The notes: generated by a model from the letters alone, not told the origin. Shown: positions 12,448 through 25,914, counted from the first letter of the stretch. The stretch is DNA of 64,000 nt from Paramecium tetraurelia (GCF_000165425.1 NW_001798981.1:4661-68660); one strand, 5' to 3'. Numbers and translations: made by a program.

Positions 12448-13035
12448 TCAAGTTGAAATTTGATACTAAACAACTATTCTATTAATTCTTCTCTTTTTTA
12501 TTTCCTTTAGTTATTTTCTCTAATAATTCTTTAGGGGTGTTCCGACGACAATCTCATTATTTATCTTCAATTCCTTTAAATAAATAACTTCATATGTTGT
12601 CTGTGATATTTCTTAAAATTTATCCCTTGATTTTCTTACCTCTAATGCATTGAAACAATATGTATATCAACAGTCACAATTTTATTGTTAAAATATTCTT
12701 TAAATTATCACCTTTACACAGCATTTTGAAATTCTTGGTATAGGATTTTTATAACTTTGCAAACTTTACAGGTTTCCTTTTACCAGGGAAATTAATGATT
12801 ATCTTTGCGCACACATCATCTCGTGGATCAATGTAATTTTTACTTGTATCTGGATTGTTAGGTTTGATTCAATAATTTGGTTTAATTTCAATCCATAATA
12901 AATCAATGTATTTAGGAGGTTATTCAAAAATTTATTAATATTTTTGAAGATCAAAGGCATGACTACTTTATTTTGATTTTCTTCATTAAACCTTGCTTTA
13001 GAGATCTCATTCCTGAAAAAAGTAAAATTAGACAT
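12448..13035 (-). pseudogene. Frame-broken minus-strand gene, family unknown
   Basis: A frame opens with ATG at 13035 (MSNFTFFRNEISKARF) and reads well for about 60 residues. Protein-like sequence then continues in a second frame (containing YIDPRDDVCAKIIINFPGKR), a third (VTVDIHIVSMH) and, after a possible 28-nt intron, a fourth stretch (ISQTTYEVIYLKELKINNE) that ends in TGA. I cannot connect the blocks with GT-AG introns of the usual size, so single-base losses seem likely. Decay is also suggested by its start lying only 26 bp from the start of the divergent PLC gene. Sequencing error is the alternative. Confidence 0.5.
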
Positions 13036-13061
13036 AATTTGAATTATATTATTTTATTAAG

Positions 13062-15599
13062 ATGTTAGTAACAATGAAAGGACGTAAGAGTTCTGCATCT
13101 AAATTCGATAGAAAAGAGTTTGATTAGAGAACATTAAGTGCTGCAGTGAATTTGATCGTTTATGGGTGTCATGTTCAAAAATATAATAAATCGAATAGAA
13201 AACCGATATCTAGATTATATTATTTATATGAGGAGGACATGGATTATTTATAATACTTACATGCAGGCAGACCATTTACACAATGTAGAATACCATTGTT
13301 AGATATCATCGAATTAAGAGAAATTCCAACAACAGAGTCATTCTAAAATTTACCTTATCAAAGAACTCTTTAAATAACATTTGCGAGCAAAAAGCATACA
13401 ATTTTATTTAACACAAAGAATGAAAGGGATCTATTTTGGCAAGGCTTATAATATTTTATTGATGTGGCAGAACATAATTTGATTCGAGATATAAAAAGCA
13501 CGAATGATAATCAAATAGTTGAATAAATCACCTTAAAATAAATTAAAGGAATGCTACCATAATTGTCAATCACAAAATAAGAAGTAATATATCTAAAATC
13601 TATTTGCAGCTTAAAAGCCTCTTTAATCAATACGATTTGGAAAGAAGAGGATTCATTTCCAGCTCTGATTATCAAGATTTGCTCAAAAGATTGATGAATC
13701 AGGATTTCGTGCGATTTATATTCGATAAATATGCAGTGTAATAAATGAACAAATAAGAATTTATTAAATTCTTAACAAATGAATAATCTCCAAATCAAAA
13801 GCAATGTGAAGACGCATTTAGATTGTTCGCCAAATAAGATGGAAACAACTATTCGTTATCTTTCTTAGAATTCTTAAATTATCTTCTAAGCACTTACAAT
13901 TAATTGTTTGATTATCAAAAAACATAAATCTATTAATCTGAGGATTATCCTTTGACTGATTACTGGATAAACTCTTCTCATAATACTTATCTAATGGGTG
14001 ATTAATTGACAAGTGAAAGCTCCATTCAAGCTTACATAAATGCCTTTCAAAAGGGTTGTCGATGTGTAGAGTTAGATTGTTGGGATGGAGATAATAATCA
14101 ACCAATCATTTATCATGGATTCACAATGACTTCAAGAATATCATTTGAATCTGTCATTCAAACCATCAAGGAATATGGATTTAAATATTCTAAATACCCA
14201 TTGATTCTCTCCCTCGAAGTCCATTGTTGTGTTAAGCAGTAGGATGTTATGGCAGATATTTTAAAAACCTATTTAAATGAAAATCTCTTACTTTTACCAG
14301 ATGATTATAAGTCTTCTGAATACTATCCAAAGCTAAATAAGCTATATTACAAAGTAATCATAAAGCATCGAGGCAAGATGAAATCGAGTTTACAATATCG
14401 AGAAAGATTCATATCTATATCTCCAATTAATATATTTTAGCCCAATTTTGAAGAATCTGAAAGTCCTGACATTCTTAAAAGACCAAGCCTATCAATATAG
14501 GGTGATTAATAATAATTAAATACTCCAACCACTCTGAAACCAAGATCTTAAAAGTCATTCAAGAGACAAGATCATGGATTACCTATGCTCTAACTTAGAA
14601 ACACTATTAATCCGTTTTAGATAGATGAGGAGATGAAGCCGAATAAAGTAATACACAAGACTAAAACAGAGACTACACTAAGACCTAAATACAAGATCTC
14701 AAATATTGAAACTTAGTTTTAATTTGATGCACCTAATCCAAGATGTTAAATTGTGCAATTACCGTTAAAGGTGGATTCTGATGAAGACATATCTATTGAC
14801 AAAGCGAAAAAAGAGAAAGCTGAAAGTCTCAAGATGAGTTCAATAACAGCATTATTTGGCGCTGCAATTAAATAACAAAATAGAACTGTTTGGGAAATCT
14901 CTTCTTTGGATGAAAGTAAAGTCAATGAAAACTTGCTTGATTTTCATAGAAGATACTTCACTAGAATATATCCATCTGGGTCTCGAGTAGATTCAAGCAA
15001 TTATGATCCTATTCCAGCATTTAATAGTGGATCATAAATAGTGGCACTCAATTTTCAGACCAATGATATGCCTATGTTGCTCAATATGTGTAAATTTATG
15101 GAAAATGGTGGGATTGAATCTGGATATGTGTTAAAGCCATAATGGATGAGATCAGATGGGAAAAAGAAGATTGGTGAGTTTAGTTCCACTCAATTATCCT
15201 TCACTCTTAGTTTATTGGTTGGTTATAATCTTAGATAATTAAATGTATTATAATTCTGTTTATTAAAAGAATTAAAACGCAAAGGTTAACCCTTAAATTA
15301 AGATTTCAATACGAGGTCTGTTATAGGATGAATAAAATAACAAACCGCAGATTGCAACCATCTCATAAAGTGGATTAAATCCTTAATTTAATTTTATCTA
15401 TAAATACAATATAAAATGCCCAGACTTGGCATTTTTGATATTTGAGGTACTCGATGCCAGCAAAAACTTCTTAGGATGGAGTGCCATACCTCTCTCGTGC
15501 ATGTCTTTTGGCTATAGGGCTGTTTAACTACTGAGTCAATACTTAAAGCCTTTGCCAAAGAGTTGCCTCCTTGTTCATGTTCAAAAAAACACTGACTGA
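13062..15599 (+). CDS. Phosphoinositide-specific phospholipase C
   Basis: Three exons (introns 13584-13609 and 15245-15269) encode 828 residues with PLC-delta-like order: PH-like N-terminus, EF-hand-like helices around residues 175-280, X domain, charged linker, Y domain and C2. X-domain catalytic residues are present: His298-Asn299 in [10 protein letters not shown], Glu328 and Asp330 in ELDCWDGD, His343 in YHGFTMTS and Glu377 in LSLEVHC. The Y domain shows [21 protein letters not shown]. The C2 domain runs through [25 protein letters not shown] and ends with GYRAVQLLSQ. It would hydrolyse PIP2 to IP3 and diacylglycerol at the plasma membrane in a Ca2+-dependent way. Without the second intron the C2 frame is lost, so that intron is secure. 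Confidence 0.95.
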
Positions 15600-15616
15600 A
15601 AACTTTTATAATTAAT

Positions 15617-16577
15617 ATGTTTAATAATATTAAGAGAAACTTGACTATCTTTAACAAAGACATCGTGGAAACATCTTGGCTGAAAAGCCTGATTGATGAT
15701 GTTCCTAAGGCGAAACACATTTAAGTAGTGTTTATATGTTAATATTCCATAGATACTTCATAAATGTCTCTCAGGAGAATACACTAATGTTGATCCCAAG
15801 GCAGCACTTCGAAAGATTTCACAAAGATTGCAACATTCTCAAAAACCATTAAATGCCCTCAAATCTCTATATTTGGCACACCTATTAAACAAGTTTTTGA
15901 TAACTTAATTGACAGATAAAATAATTGACCAATAGTCCAAAGATCCAGCTGAGGTCCTTATGGCTTCAGTTGCACATTTATATTATTCTTACCTTAAATA
16001 ATAAAAAAATGCTTTTGACAAGATCGACAGCATTTTTAAAATGAATAGATAACTTGAAGTTTTAATGATAAAAACCAATATTCCGATATTAAAAGAAATA
16101 ATCACTCTCCTTATAATTGACATAATAACAATATATGAATCTATTGACATTAAGGAAGACTATGAAAAGAGAATTAGAGCAATGAAGCAAGTTAGAAGAT
16201 TTGTTGATTTAAAAGGATATTTATAAATGAATTAAGAATTATAAAATAAACTGAAAACCCTTAATTTCTCAGATATCAAGCAACAAAAATGCATTGAAAG
16301 TAAAATTTGTAAGACTATTCCAATCTCATAAGAAAATGAAACTCATCAATTAGAAATCAGTAGAAAACAACTCTCAATCTAAGTCAATGAAAGTACATAA
16401 TTTGAAACTTATAATTCATGCCAAGTCTATCCATAGGAAAGAAAAATGAGTCTATAAACTGGAACAATCATTAACCAAAAAGGGATTGTTTAATCAAATA
16501 CAACCAGAGCTTCATCTATTAGAGATAATTTCTTTGTCCCTAAATAAGGACCATTATCTTTTTTGATTCCAAGCTGA
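15617..16577 (+). CDS. ANTH/ENTH-like endocytic adaptor candidate
   Basis: Two exons (intron 15725-15752, 28 nt) encode 310 residues. The N-terminal 200 residues are helical and resemble the AP180/CALM ANTH layout: a lysine-containing DDVPKAKHIQILHKCLSG segment, then RLQHSQKPLNALKSLYLAHLL, matching the 'K-x-L-x-x-IH-LL' helix of the fold. The C-terminal 100 residues are polar, Q/S/T-rich and disordered, as in clathrin adaptors, but I see no clear clathrin box. If correct, it would bind PI(4,5)P2 and clathrin during coated-pit formation. The family call rests on pattern, not on an invariant motif, so VHS or another helical repeat is possible. The gene starts 17 bp after the PLC stop. Confidence 0.6.
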
Positions 16578-16669
16578 ATATATATATAATATTATAAACT
16601 ATATAAGCTTAACATGTCATTTTAAAAAAAAGAAGTCAAGCCAATAATTTGTAAATTAAATCATTAATA

Positions 16670-18087
16670 ATGTTAATTTATTGTACATTGTTTTCTATAG
16701 TAATTCTTTCTTGTCTCATATTCTACAAAAGATTTACTCTCTCAAAGAAAAGAGCATAAAGAAAGCAATAAGAGTATTTTGAGACTGGACTCTCCAAATA
16801 AACAGTGGCATTTCTGCATCCCCATTGTAATGCAGGAGGAGGAGGGGAGAAGGTTTTAATGTGCATGATCGAAAAATTGTAAAAAACATAAAAACACAAC
16901 ATCGTTGTATATTCTGCAGAAGAAGTTGATGATTAATAAATTATAGAAAAAGCCAATACAAGATTCAGCACACATATAACTAATCAGGATCTTAAATTTA
17001 TTCCTATCCTAAATAAATAGCTGCTTGAGCCTAAGAAGAGGTTCACTTTGTTATTGTAGATTTTTGGGCAAATGAGATATGCTTTGAAATGCGTTAATAG
17101 TTTCTAACCAGATATATTTTTGGATTCGACAGGATTGCCATTTACATTTTTTATTGTTAAACTCCTATTGCCTAATGTAAGAGTGATCGCCTATGTTCAT
17201 TATCCATTTATCAGTACAGATATGATATCCCAGGTGGAGAAGAAAGAAGCAAGATACAATAATGATGATGAAATAACAAAATCGGAAGGGAAAACAAAGT
17301 TAAAGTTATGGTATTATAAATTTCTATTCTTCTTTTACTCCCTCTGTGGGAAGATGACAGAATTTGCATATGTGAATTCAACTTGGACATATAACCATAT
17401 GAAATAGACATGGAAATCCACTTAATTAATCAAATTATTCCCACCATGTTAAGTAGATGCATTTATGAGGAGAAAACAATTTACAAACTAATTCATTATT
17501 ATTTCATTTGCGTAGTTCAGACCAGAGAAACAACATCTATTGTAGATTGAGATCATTGAAGCCTTAGTTGACAGATTACCTTCTGAAATTTCACAATCTA
17601 TAAAATTATATATGATTGGATCTTGCAGGAATGCAGATGATGATCTATTATTTGAAACCATCTAGGATACGATAAACAAAAAGAATCTTCAAGTATTATC
17701 TTTATTATATGTAGGATTATATTAGTATGCATAAGAATTTGCCCTTTCAAGATATTCAAAAGTTTCTGACTTCTGGAATGATAGGTTTACACACTATGGA
17801 ATATGAGCATTTTGGAATTACTTTAGTGGAAATGCTAGCTGCTGGACTTATTGTGGTAGCCCATAATTCCGCAGGACCTAAATTAGACATTTTGGCTAAT
17901 GATGTTGGATTTTTGTGTGAAAATCTTGAAGATTATGTGTTGTCTATTGTAAGAATTATGCAATTAACAGAGTAATATAAATTTATTAATATTCATTAGT
18001 GAAGATAGAAGCAGATATCAATTGATGGGTAGAAAATAAGCAGTTAATTTTAGCGACGAGTCATTTAAGGATTTATTTAATATTTGA
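16670..18087 (+). CDS. ALG11: GDP-Man:Man3GlcNAc2-PP-dolichol alpha-1,2-mannosyltransferase
   Basis: Three exons (introns 17693-17714 and 17972-17999) give 455 residues, the usual ALG11 size. An N-terminal membrane anchor spans about residues 4-22. It is followed by the hallmark HCNAGGGGEKVLM around residue 52, then YVHYPFISTDM, and the GT4 nucleotide-sugar site EHFGITLVEMLAAGLIVVAH near residue 372 with NSAGPKLDI. The enzyme adds the fourth and fifth mannoses to the dolichol-linked oligosaccharide on the cytosolic side of the ER. The first ATG at 16624 lies in another frame; the ATG at 16670 starts directly at the anchor and is preferred. Both introns are needed to keep the GT4 domain in frame. 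Confidence 0.95.
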
Positions 18088-18117
18088 TTATTATAATATT
18101 TTCTATAAAAAACTAAA

Positions 18118-18889
18118 ATGATGATTGCTGAGGATTTTGATAGTGAAGTTTATGATACTTCACTAGATAAGTTTAAAACTTATGAGGAATACTTAGATTC
18201 TCACATCACAAAGGAAGATCTATTCTATTTAGAGGATATCGAATTAGCCAGATAATTGAAAGAATAGGGATATCATGCGAAGACAGAGATTTTAAGTCGC
18301 GAGCAATTTGAGGCCAAGAAAAAGGCGGTGGAAGAAGCTAGACTTAACTAGAATAAAGACAAAACTAAGGCACTTGCACATACAGAAGTTAGCGATCCAT
18401 CTATTATTGAGAAATCTCCATTCTTGAGAGCATTAGCTGAACGGTAATATTTATTGTTAATTTATAGAGAGTTAAAAGTCTTGAATGGAAAATTACTTAC
18501 AATTATTTTTATAAGATTAGAATCTGCTAATTGCGAGGTAAGCGGTTACATTGATTATGCACATCGTTTGAAAACTGAAGATTTTAAAATATATTTTGAA
18601 GGGAAAAAAAAATTACAACCTAGACCAACAGATCTATCATATTACAACTGGAGAACTGGATAGTGCGTTTCAAATGATTCTCCCAATTTTAAAGTGGATG
18701 CAAATTCTGGTCAACAAGGATTGCTTTTTAGAAACAAAAGAGATAGAAAAGTAAGAGTAACTAATTTATATAAAGGTCATTAATGTTGATCCAAACAAAA
18801 AACCAGAAGATGGAATGACAAGAACTGAAATAGAATCTCCAGAAGCAATCCAAATTGTCTTGTATGACTATTATACAAGAAAGAAATGA
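18118..18889 (+). CDS. CFAP299: Cilia- and flagella-associated protein 299
   Basis: Three exons (introns 18444-18467 and 18751-18775) encode 240 residues, close to the length of vertebrate CFAP299 (C4orf22). The match runs the full length: [65 protein letters not shown] and [21 protein letters not shown]299 is a conserved protein of motile cilia; its molecular job is poorly known. The gene starts 30 bp after the ALG11 stop on the same strand. Both introns are verified by restoring the family frame, and the total of 241 codons is exact. Confidence 0.95.
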
Positions 18890-19196
18890 AAGCTTTATTA
18901 TTTATTTTTATATTATTAATATTGTTTAGTATCGACAAGTTGTTAATTTAGCCAAATCTGTGCGAGGCATTTAATTAGAAACAAATCTTATAAGCATTCA
19001 AGTTAGAAAATTAATTGGGTTTTTCTTATAAGATTTAAAAATCAAATGAAAATTAAGATTTCAAAAATTACTTTTCTTTCTTTGACCATCTTTGTTTAAA
19101 ATGTAATAATCTAAAGGTGGACCACACTTTTAATTTAAATCCTCTTTCCCTTTTTTATTTTTCTTATCATATTAAAAAGAGTTAGCTCTAGAAAAA
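18890..19196. other. Intergenic / probable promoter of the K+ channel gene
   Basis: 307 bp of AT-rich sequence with no gene. It contains a C/T-rich stretch near 19,140-19,165. Confidence 0.4.
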
Positions 19197-22100
19197 ATGA
19201 ATTCAGAATTGGGATCCATCACAGAACGTGCTCCTTTAAAAACATAGCCAACTCTCCCAAAATAACAACTAAGACCAGCATTCTTAAAGACAGTTAATTT
19301 GAAAACAATACAAACCAATAGAATGAACTCATTTCCAAATAAAATCTGGAGAGATCGAGCACTCTTGGTACTCATGCAAGTACTTCGCTTTATATCACTT
19401 ATTACACGTAGTCCCTTTGCTTCGAAATTCTCTTTATTGGATAGGAATATGTTTAGGATAATTGGAGATAAAGCAGCTGATTTCAATTATTACTTACTTA
19501 ATGATTACTTTAAATATATGGTAATATATCAACCTTATAAAGAAACCCCAATAATCATCCCGTGTGAAATATTTCTTATTACAACATCTGTATAAGATTT
19601 GTTACATGAAAGGATTCATGGATTATTTGACTACTATCAGGTTCACATTTGAACCAGAATCAATTTTCCTACTGTTGTGGAACATTCTCATGCTAGTAAA
19701 TATCAATTTAAATGTACTGTATATAACAGTTAAATTTTCTTTTGATTTTGAAAACTACCCACCAGAAGATTATGAGTTTTGCGAAATTTATCTATTTAGA
19801 ATCCCCTATTTTTTGTATTTAATCGATATAATAATTAAACTTAACACATGCTATTATGAAGCAGGCTATTTAGTGAGAGATAGGAATAAGATTTGGTACA
19901 ACTTTTACAAGAACAGTATATTTCAACTTTAAAACTTTTAGACTTTATTAATAATTTATTTATTTTAGTACCAACTGCAATTTACTTTCTAGCCTTCTAA
20001 AATTCCGCTCTTTATTTATTTATGTTATTGAAGGCTTTGTAAATACCAACCATTACAGAATCAATAATCGACAGAGTGGAGCTGAAAACTAATTATTGGA
20101 TCATTTATGATTTGATTCGTCTAATTTACGTAATACTCTACGAGTCTCACATATGTTGTTGTGGATTATTTTACGTAGGACTTTTAAATAAGGAAGCTTC
20201 TTGGTTATTATCAAATGGCCTAGTCAATGAGACTTGGATAATTAAATACGTAAGTAAATAAGTTATGCTAGCTCAGTACATTTTATTGGAGCATAATAAC
20301 AATGACAACTATTGGTTATGGTGATATTGCCCCTTAGAATATTTTAGAGAAGACTTTTCTAATATTTGTTGCAATTTTTTCTTGTTGCACATTTGGTTAT
20401 TCAATAAATTGTATTGGCTAATCAATTGGGCAGTTGTAATCAAAGAATCACTAAATCAGGGTTGATATGAATGATCTTAAACAGTATCTAAGAATTAGAG
20501 GATATAATACTAAATTGCAAATAAAGATTTTAAGATTTTTTGAATACTTGTGGAAGGATTAAAGAAATGAAAATTAATTAGATATCAACAAGTTCAATTA
20601 ATAATTACCATCTCATTTACATAATGTAAGATAAATAATATTATAGGAAATGATGATAGATCTAAATATGAAAAGTATATCCAAGATTCCTTTTTTTAAA
20701 GAGAATTTTAATGAAGATTTCATATCTGCCTTAGCATCAAAATTTATTGAAGAGAAGCTGGTTCCATTTAATACAATATTTTCTAAAAATGACCCTAGCA
20801 ATTTTTTATACATTTTATGTGATGGTGAAATTGAATACTTTGTAGAAATTCCAGAAGGATCCGCTACTATGTTAAGTATTCAGACAATATCTGGATATGA
20901 TGAAATATTTGGATAGCAAGAGTTCCTCTTAGATTAAAACTATGAAGTAAGTTGTAGATCAACTACATCATCAAGAATTTTGAAAATATCAAAGGCGGAT
21001 TTTAATTTAATAGCCAAAAAGTTTGGATATGTATATTACTTTCTTAAATTTAGGAAAAATATTGCTAATTGAAAGATTTAGTCAAATTCTCTGGTCGGTT
21101 CGATGAGTTCCATCTGCATTGTGTTGGTTGCAATAAATCAACACATATGTTATACTAATGTCCAATGCTAACAGGTTTCCCGAATAAAACCAAAATAATT
21201 ATTCAATATCGCAAAAACCAAGCATAAGAAAGGGATTATATCAAGAGGAATAATCTAAAAAGAAGATTGTCATCACTCATTTTTGAAGCACAAATCTCTG
21301 ATACCGTACTCTACTATCTTTTAAAAGACCCTAAACTATCATAATAAATCAGTTCATAATATTAAATTTAAACCCTAAAGTAGTAGTAATTATAAAAGGA
21401 GCTATAAAATTATAATAATGATAACCGTACATAAAAGCAAGCAAAGGATGAAGTAAGATCAACAATCAGAAAGCAATCGGTCTTGAAAATTAAAGGCAGA
21501 AAGCAATCCTAATATATTAAAAGGTTACCTGATTTTCTGAATTGTCAGTACATCAACTTTAAATCAATGCCTGAAGATAAAATTAAAACAGGGGTAGACA
21601 ACATATCTAAAAATATTTCGGCAGAGCATTCAGAGGCTCAAAGTTCTGAAATATTTCATATGAAATTGAAAAATCAAGAGGAAACCAACATTCTTGAGTA
21701 ACGTAGAATTTCTGCTGATTTAGCAAAGTCTTTGTCTTTCAAACTAATTAATCACACATCGTTGGATTAAGATTTAAGAAAATCTGACGCTGATAGTATT
21801 AAGGAAAATTCTTCTCTTTCTTAAGCAAGTAGCCAATCCCCTACAAAATAGTCGAAGGATGTTAGTCCTGGGATTGATTAAATCACACAATGCTATATGG
21901 GTACATACAAAGACATTTTTGAGAAGTTCGATAAATTCCAGGATTATTAAAATTACATGACGCATATGAATTCTTCTAAGATTCTGGAACAACTCAATCT
22001 ATTCAAAGAGACACAGAACTTTACTGACTTTATGAATGTGAACTTCGTTAGAAAGCGTAGATCAAAGAGGAATAAGTTGGTTATCAAACTTGATTATTGA
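19197..22100 (+). CDS. Six-TM potassium channel with cyclic-nucleotide-binding-like domain
   Basis: Spliced from five exons (introns 19521-19542, 19916-19941, 20250-20271 and 21031-21053) to 936 residues; a further 21-nt in-frame intron at 20626-20646 is possible. Order: polar N-terminus, S1 in a WNILMLVNINLNVLYITV segment, S2-S3, a hydrophobic S4-S5 region with few basic residues, then the pore STFYWSIITMTTIGYGDIAP with the K+ selectivity filter TTIGYGD. A C-linker and a CNBD follow (PFNTIFSKND, FLYILCDGEIEYFVEIPEG). After the CNBD comes a His/Cys motif (HLHCVGCNKSTHMLYQCP) that I believe recurs in ciliate channels of this class, then a long S/Q/K-rich tail. Paramecium has very many such channels controlling ciliary beat; whether this one binds cyclic nucleotide is unknown. 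Confidence 0.92.
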
Positions 22101-22119
22101 AATTTTTATTAAATTATTT

Positions 22120-23841
22120 ATGTATAGATTTAAACTCTGTCTAAATTATTCACGTTTAGATTAATCGCTCTCAGCTTTTTTGAAAAAGTATAAGACGACT
22201 AAGAAGAATGTGATTTAAGTAGACAATAAACCATTGGAAGTTTGACAAAAGCTCATTAAATTAAGCTAAGCCAATACAACCATAATTAACAATCCCTTAG
22301 GATGATCCATTAAAATAGAAATATCTCTTATAAAGAGTGAAAGTGATTGATCTCAACGAGAAGGACAATTTCAGTCATTTTAATAGAGCATAATAATTGG
22401 CATTAGATAAATAAGTAAAGTAGGTAGGAGATGAGTATAAAGTGGAAGCAGAAGTATTGAAATTACAAAACAAAGGAGAATTGCGTAATGATTCTTATAA
22501 TTATTAAAAGTGATTGACGACACAAAACTTCCAAAATAATTCTTGTCGACTTTGGATAGATAAAGAAGGAAGGGTAAGAGAATGCTAAGGAGATTCTTTA
22601 TCGATGGTGAACATCGTTACGTGAAGGAAAATATCTATAAATTTAGAAGTGTGGCTGAATGGAAGAAGTATATGAGATTTAAGAAGCCACTTTTGATTGA
22701 TTTGAAAATGGAAAAATTTAAGAGATATCCAGGCACAGACAAGGGGAAATTCCCTATGTAAGACAAGCTTGGATTTACAAGTAAAATTTGATCTCAAATT
22801 TATAGAGTGGTTTAGAGAAAATCATACCTAGAAAACAGTGGATGCAATTGAATATTTAGTCAAAAAAGGATATGGTAAACAATCTGAAATAATGATGAAG
22901 AAAAAGAAGGGTTATAGATTAAGGACAAAGAAAGCACTAGAAAAAGTTGAATCGAAAAATAGATTAATAAGAATAAAGCAAGAAATGTATGAGGAGTCAA
23001 ATTGGGAGACTGTGGCTCCAGGACCAGCACTATTCGTTAAGGAAACCATGATGGAACAATTATTAAAGAGGAATCCAATAAAAGATTTGGGATTAAACAC
23101 TCATATTAAAATTCAAACTCATATACCTGAAGGAGAAGTTCAACCATTGCCTGACAAGTACCCATTAGAGAAGACCTAATTGATTTATTATTTGGAAAGA
23201 TGGTCATTTTTCAGATCATTTGGAGCATATTCATTATTGAAGGATATTACAACTGGTAAACTTTAATAGACTCCACAGGAACCTGTTAAATCTGGATCTT
23301 TGAATACATATTACTAGACATTGCCTAAACATATCAGAGATAATCCAAATGTTAAGAATGTGTACAGAGGATTGGAATTCGCTAATAATTAGATGACTTT
23401 GGCTGAGAAAGAAAACTCTTTGAATTATGCTGCCAGGTTATCTTGCTAATTTGATGAAATGAATCAAGATGTCTACGATAAAGGATCAGCTGGATACAGA
23501 CCCATGATTTCGAGATTCGATGAAGAGAGATTGATGCAAGACCAAGAAAACGAACATGTCGATACTGCTATTGTAATTCAAATTGTTAATCGTTTTTTTA
23601 GAATCCTGATGTAGTTTTCAAGTATTTGGAACAAAGAGCACATACTCCAAGACATGTTGCTAAGGATGATCTACCTCTTCCTGATTGGGCAGTGGATTAG
23701 TCAGAGAGAGTGGATGATATTCCTGTTGATTACTACATCAATGACGATGGGTTCTGGGATGATTACATTAAGGCTAAAGAAGAGAAACACTTAAAAGATA
23801 GTCCAATATCTGGAGGAAAGAAATATTTTAGACATATTTGA
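22120..23841 (+). CDS. Lysine-rich, probably mitochondrial protein, function unknown
   Basis: Five exons (introns 22219-22240, 22485-22510, 22781-22805 and 23573-23601) encode 539 residues in exactly 540 codons. The N-terminus MYRFKLCLNYSRLDQSLSAF is basic/hydroxylated without acidic residues, as in mitochondrial presequences. The body is very rich in K/E/R with aromatic residues (for example YVKENIYKFRSVAEWKKYMR, KKKKGYRLRTKK) and ends in an acidic segment (YYINDDGFWDDYIKAKEE). This is how lineage-specific mitochondrial ribosomal or other matrix proteins often look, but I recognise no named family, so the mitoribosome idea is inference only. It starts 19 bp after the channel stop. Confidence 0.8.
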
Positions 23842-23875
23842 AAGAGTATTTTTATAATAAAAATAACATCATCTT

Positions 23876-25914
23876 ATGTTTCTGTGGCCTGAAGGTTATA
23901 ATCGTCAACCGTAAAATCCATTAAAGTAACTGATTGAGAAGACTCAAGGAGATATTTTGCTATTGTTGGAGGAGGATTTATTTGTAAAATAGGCAAAGTT
24001 GGGAGATTCATTAGCTGTTGATACTCTAGTAAAAGGTACAACTGGCTTGCTAGAAGTGATGTTCATGGATTATCAGTTTGTTTTAAGTGAACATTTTGAG
24101 TAGTTAACTAACTAGTATGCCATAATGTGGGAATTGATTGATCTTAAACTGGAAAGGGTTAATGCTCAAATTTTGGTAATTCTGCTCATTTAAACTTAGA
24201 CTCATTGGGAATTTGTGTTCTAATTGTTAAATAATGAGCTAACAGTTGAAATACAATGGTACTATGCACTACGCATAATCTCATTCATAAGTTAGGAAAA
24301 CCCTACTCTTTTAGAGAGACAATAAGACAAGTTAATCTAACTGTATCGTCATCTTGAGTACCCGTATGTAGCGTAACTCGTAATAGAGATGATGGTCAGT
24401 CTCAAAAACAAATACTAAGAATCATTTCTCTGTAAAGGCATCTAAGAATTCGATTAATTAACGGAATTACAAGCAATTAACTTCACTTAAATCATACATG
24501 AACTCTTTACAAAAATCAAAAAATAGGACTTGATTGAATTCATAATAACCAGTTAAATTTTAACTAAAATGTTTGAAGTTATTTAATTAACTAACAAAAT
24601 GTAAGATTTGTTTACTATACTATATTAGAGTCGCCAAAAATGCTGCTCACATAATTTCTATCATCTCTAACCATTACTCAACTGAATTGCAAAATTTAGA
24701 TTTAGAGGAAGACGAGTCGGAATAAATTACTTCTTAGTTTCAATCTACTTTATTTTACTAGGTCATCAAATAAAATTTACACATTATCAATAATTTAATC
24801 AAAGATCATTGTGATCACAATTAAAAAATTACTCAATTAATTATCAAATTAATCGAGGTAAATTTTAAAAGTTATTCATTAGATTGTTGATAATTTAGTT
24901 AGAATTACAGATGTCTCCTTATGGGAATCTATGCATTAAGCTCAAATCTTTATATCAATCATAAGATTATGCAATGTTTATCCAAAATCAGACATTCTCT
25001 CCTCTTAAGTTGAAAGAATAGTGTTTTATATTTTTGAAAGAGCCTTGAATGATTATCATCCTTTTTGGGCATTTTAATTCATTAAGGTTTATAAAATCTA
25101 AAACAATACTAACTCGATGTTTAATAGATAGGTATTTGCATTTGAATAGGAATTGAATGCAAAAATCACAAAAGAATTGGATTATATAACATATGATACT
25201 TAGATTTTAGAAATTAATTCGGAGTTAGAGCAATCTAAAATTTGGGGAAGAACTAAATGGGAATTGAAGGTGTAACAATGTGAGAATTAAAAGAAATTGG
25301 GTTCATAAATGTAAATCAATGCAGAAGAAACTAAATTGATTGAAATCAATAACATTAACATTCAAAATGTAAGTTTGGATACTGCAGAAGAAAAGAAAGG
25401 AGAAGATGAGAACAAAGAGGAGGTTTAATAGATGGAAGTAGCATAACACAATCAGGAATAACAACACGAAGAGGAGCAAAAACAGAATATGAATGAAAGT
25501 GATGAATTAAAGGAAAATACCAAAGAAGTCGATTTAGCTATTCTTAGTGAATCAGATTCGTCCTCATCTTCGAATGATTCTAATGAAGAGAATTAGTTGA
25601 AGAATGATATTTAGATTAAAAATGAAACTCCTATTTTAATTGTTTCGACAAATGTGGAATATAAGAACCGAAAAAATAGATTAAACTTAGACTAAATAGA
25701 GAAGCTGAGGAAGAAGTCGATTTAGTTTGAAAAGATTTCATAACAAATGACTTAGGCTGGGAGAAGACTTTCATTGTAGGCAGGTCTAAATATAAAGGAA
25801 CTTAGTCCAACTTATTTAGAATTTAAACTTGATTTAGAGAATAAGGTGCTTCGTAACATAAATGACAATTCAATATTAAAAGTAGATGAAATGGATTCAA
25901 GTATCAATCAATGA
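23876..25914 (+). CDS. SAPS-domain protein, PP6 regulatory subunit-like
   Basis: Three exons (introns 24601-24628 and 24858-24882) encode 661 residues. The N-terminus MFLWPEGYNRQPQNPLKQLI followed by LLLLEEDLFVKQAKLGDSL resembles the SIT4-associated (SAPS) domain start, where an acidic LLxExx helix precedes a long helical repeat. Helical-repeat sequence continues to about residue 430 (for example VAKNAAHIISIISNHYSTEL). The last 230 residues are Q/E/K/S-rich and disordered. SAPS proteins are regulatory subunits of PP6/Sit4 phosphatase. The family call rests on the N-terminal pattern and architecture. The last 11 bases overlap the 3' end of the convergent gene at 25904-26479. Confidence 0.7.

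Noticed and set aside
18751..18775. Reading through as coding sequence at the end of CFAP299
   Set aside because: It would end the protein before the conserved INVDP C-terminus; splicing 25 nt restores it.
20626..20646. 21-nt intron in the K+ channel gene
   Set aside because: Ends look like GTA...TAG, but the segment is in frame, free of TGA, and length is divisible by three; left as undecided rather than called.
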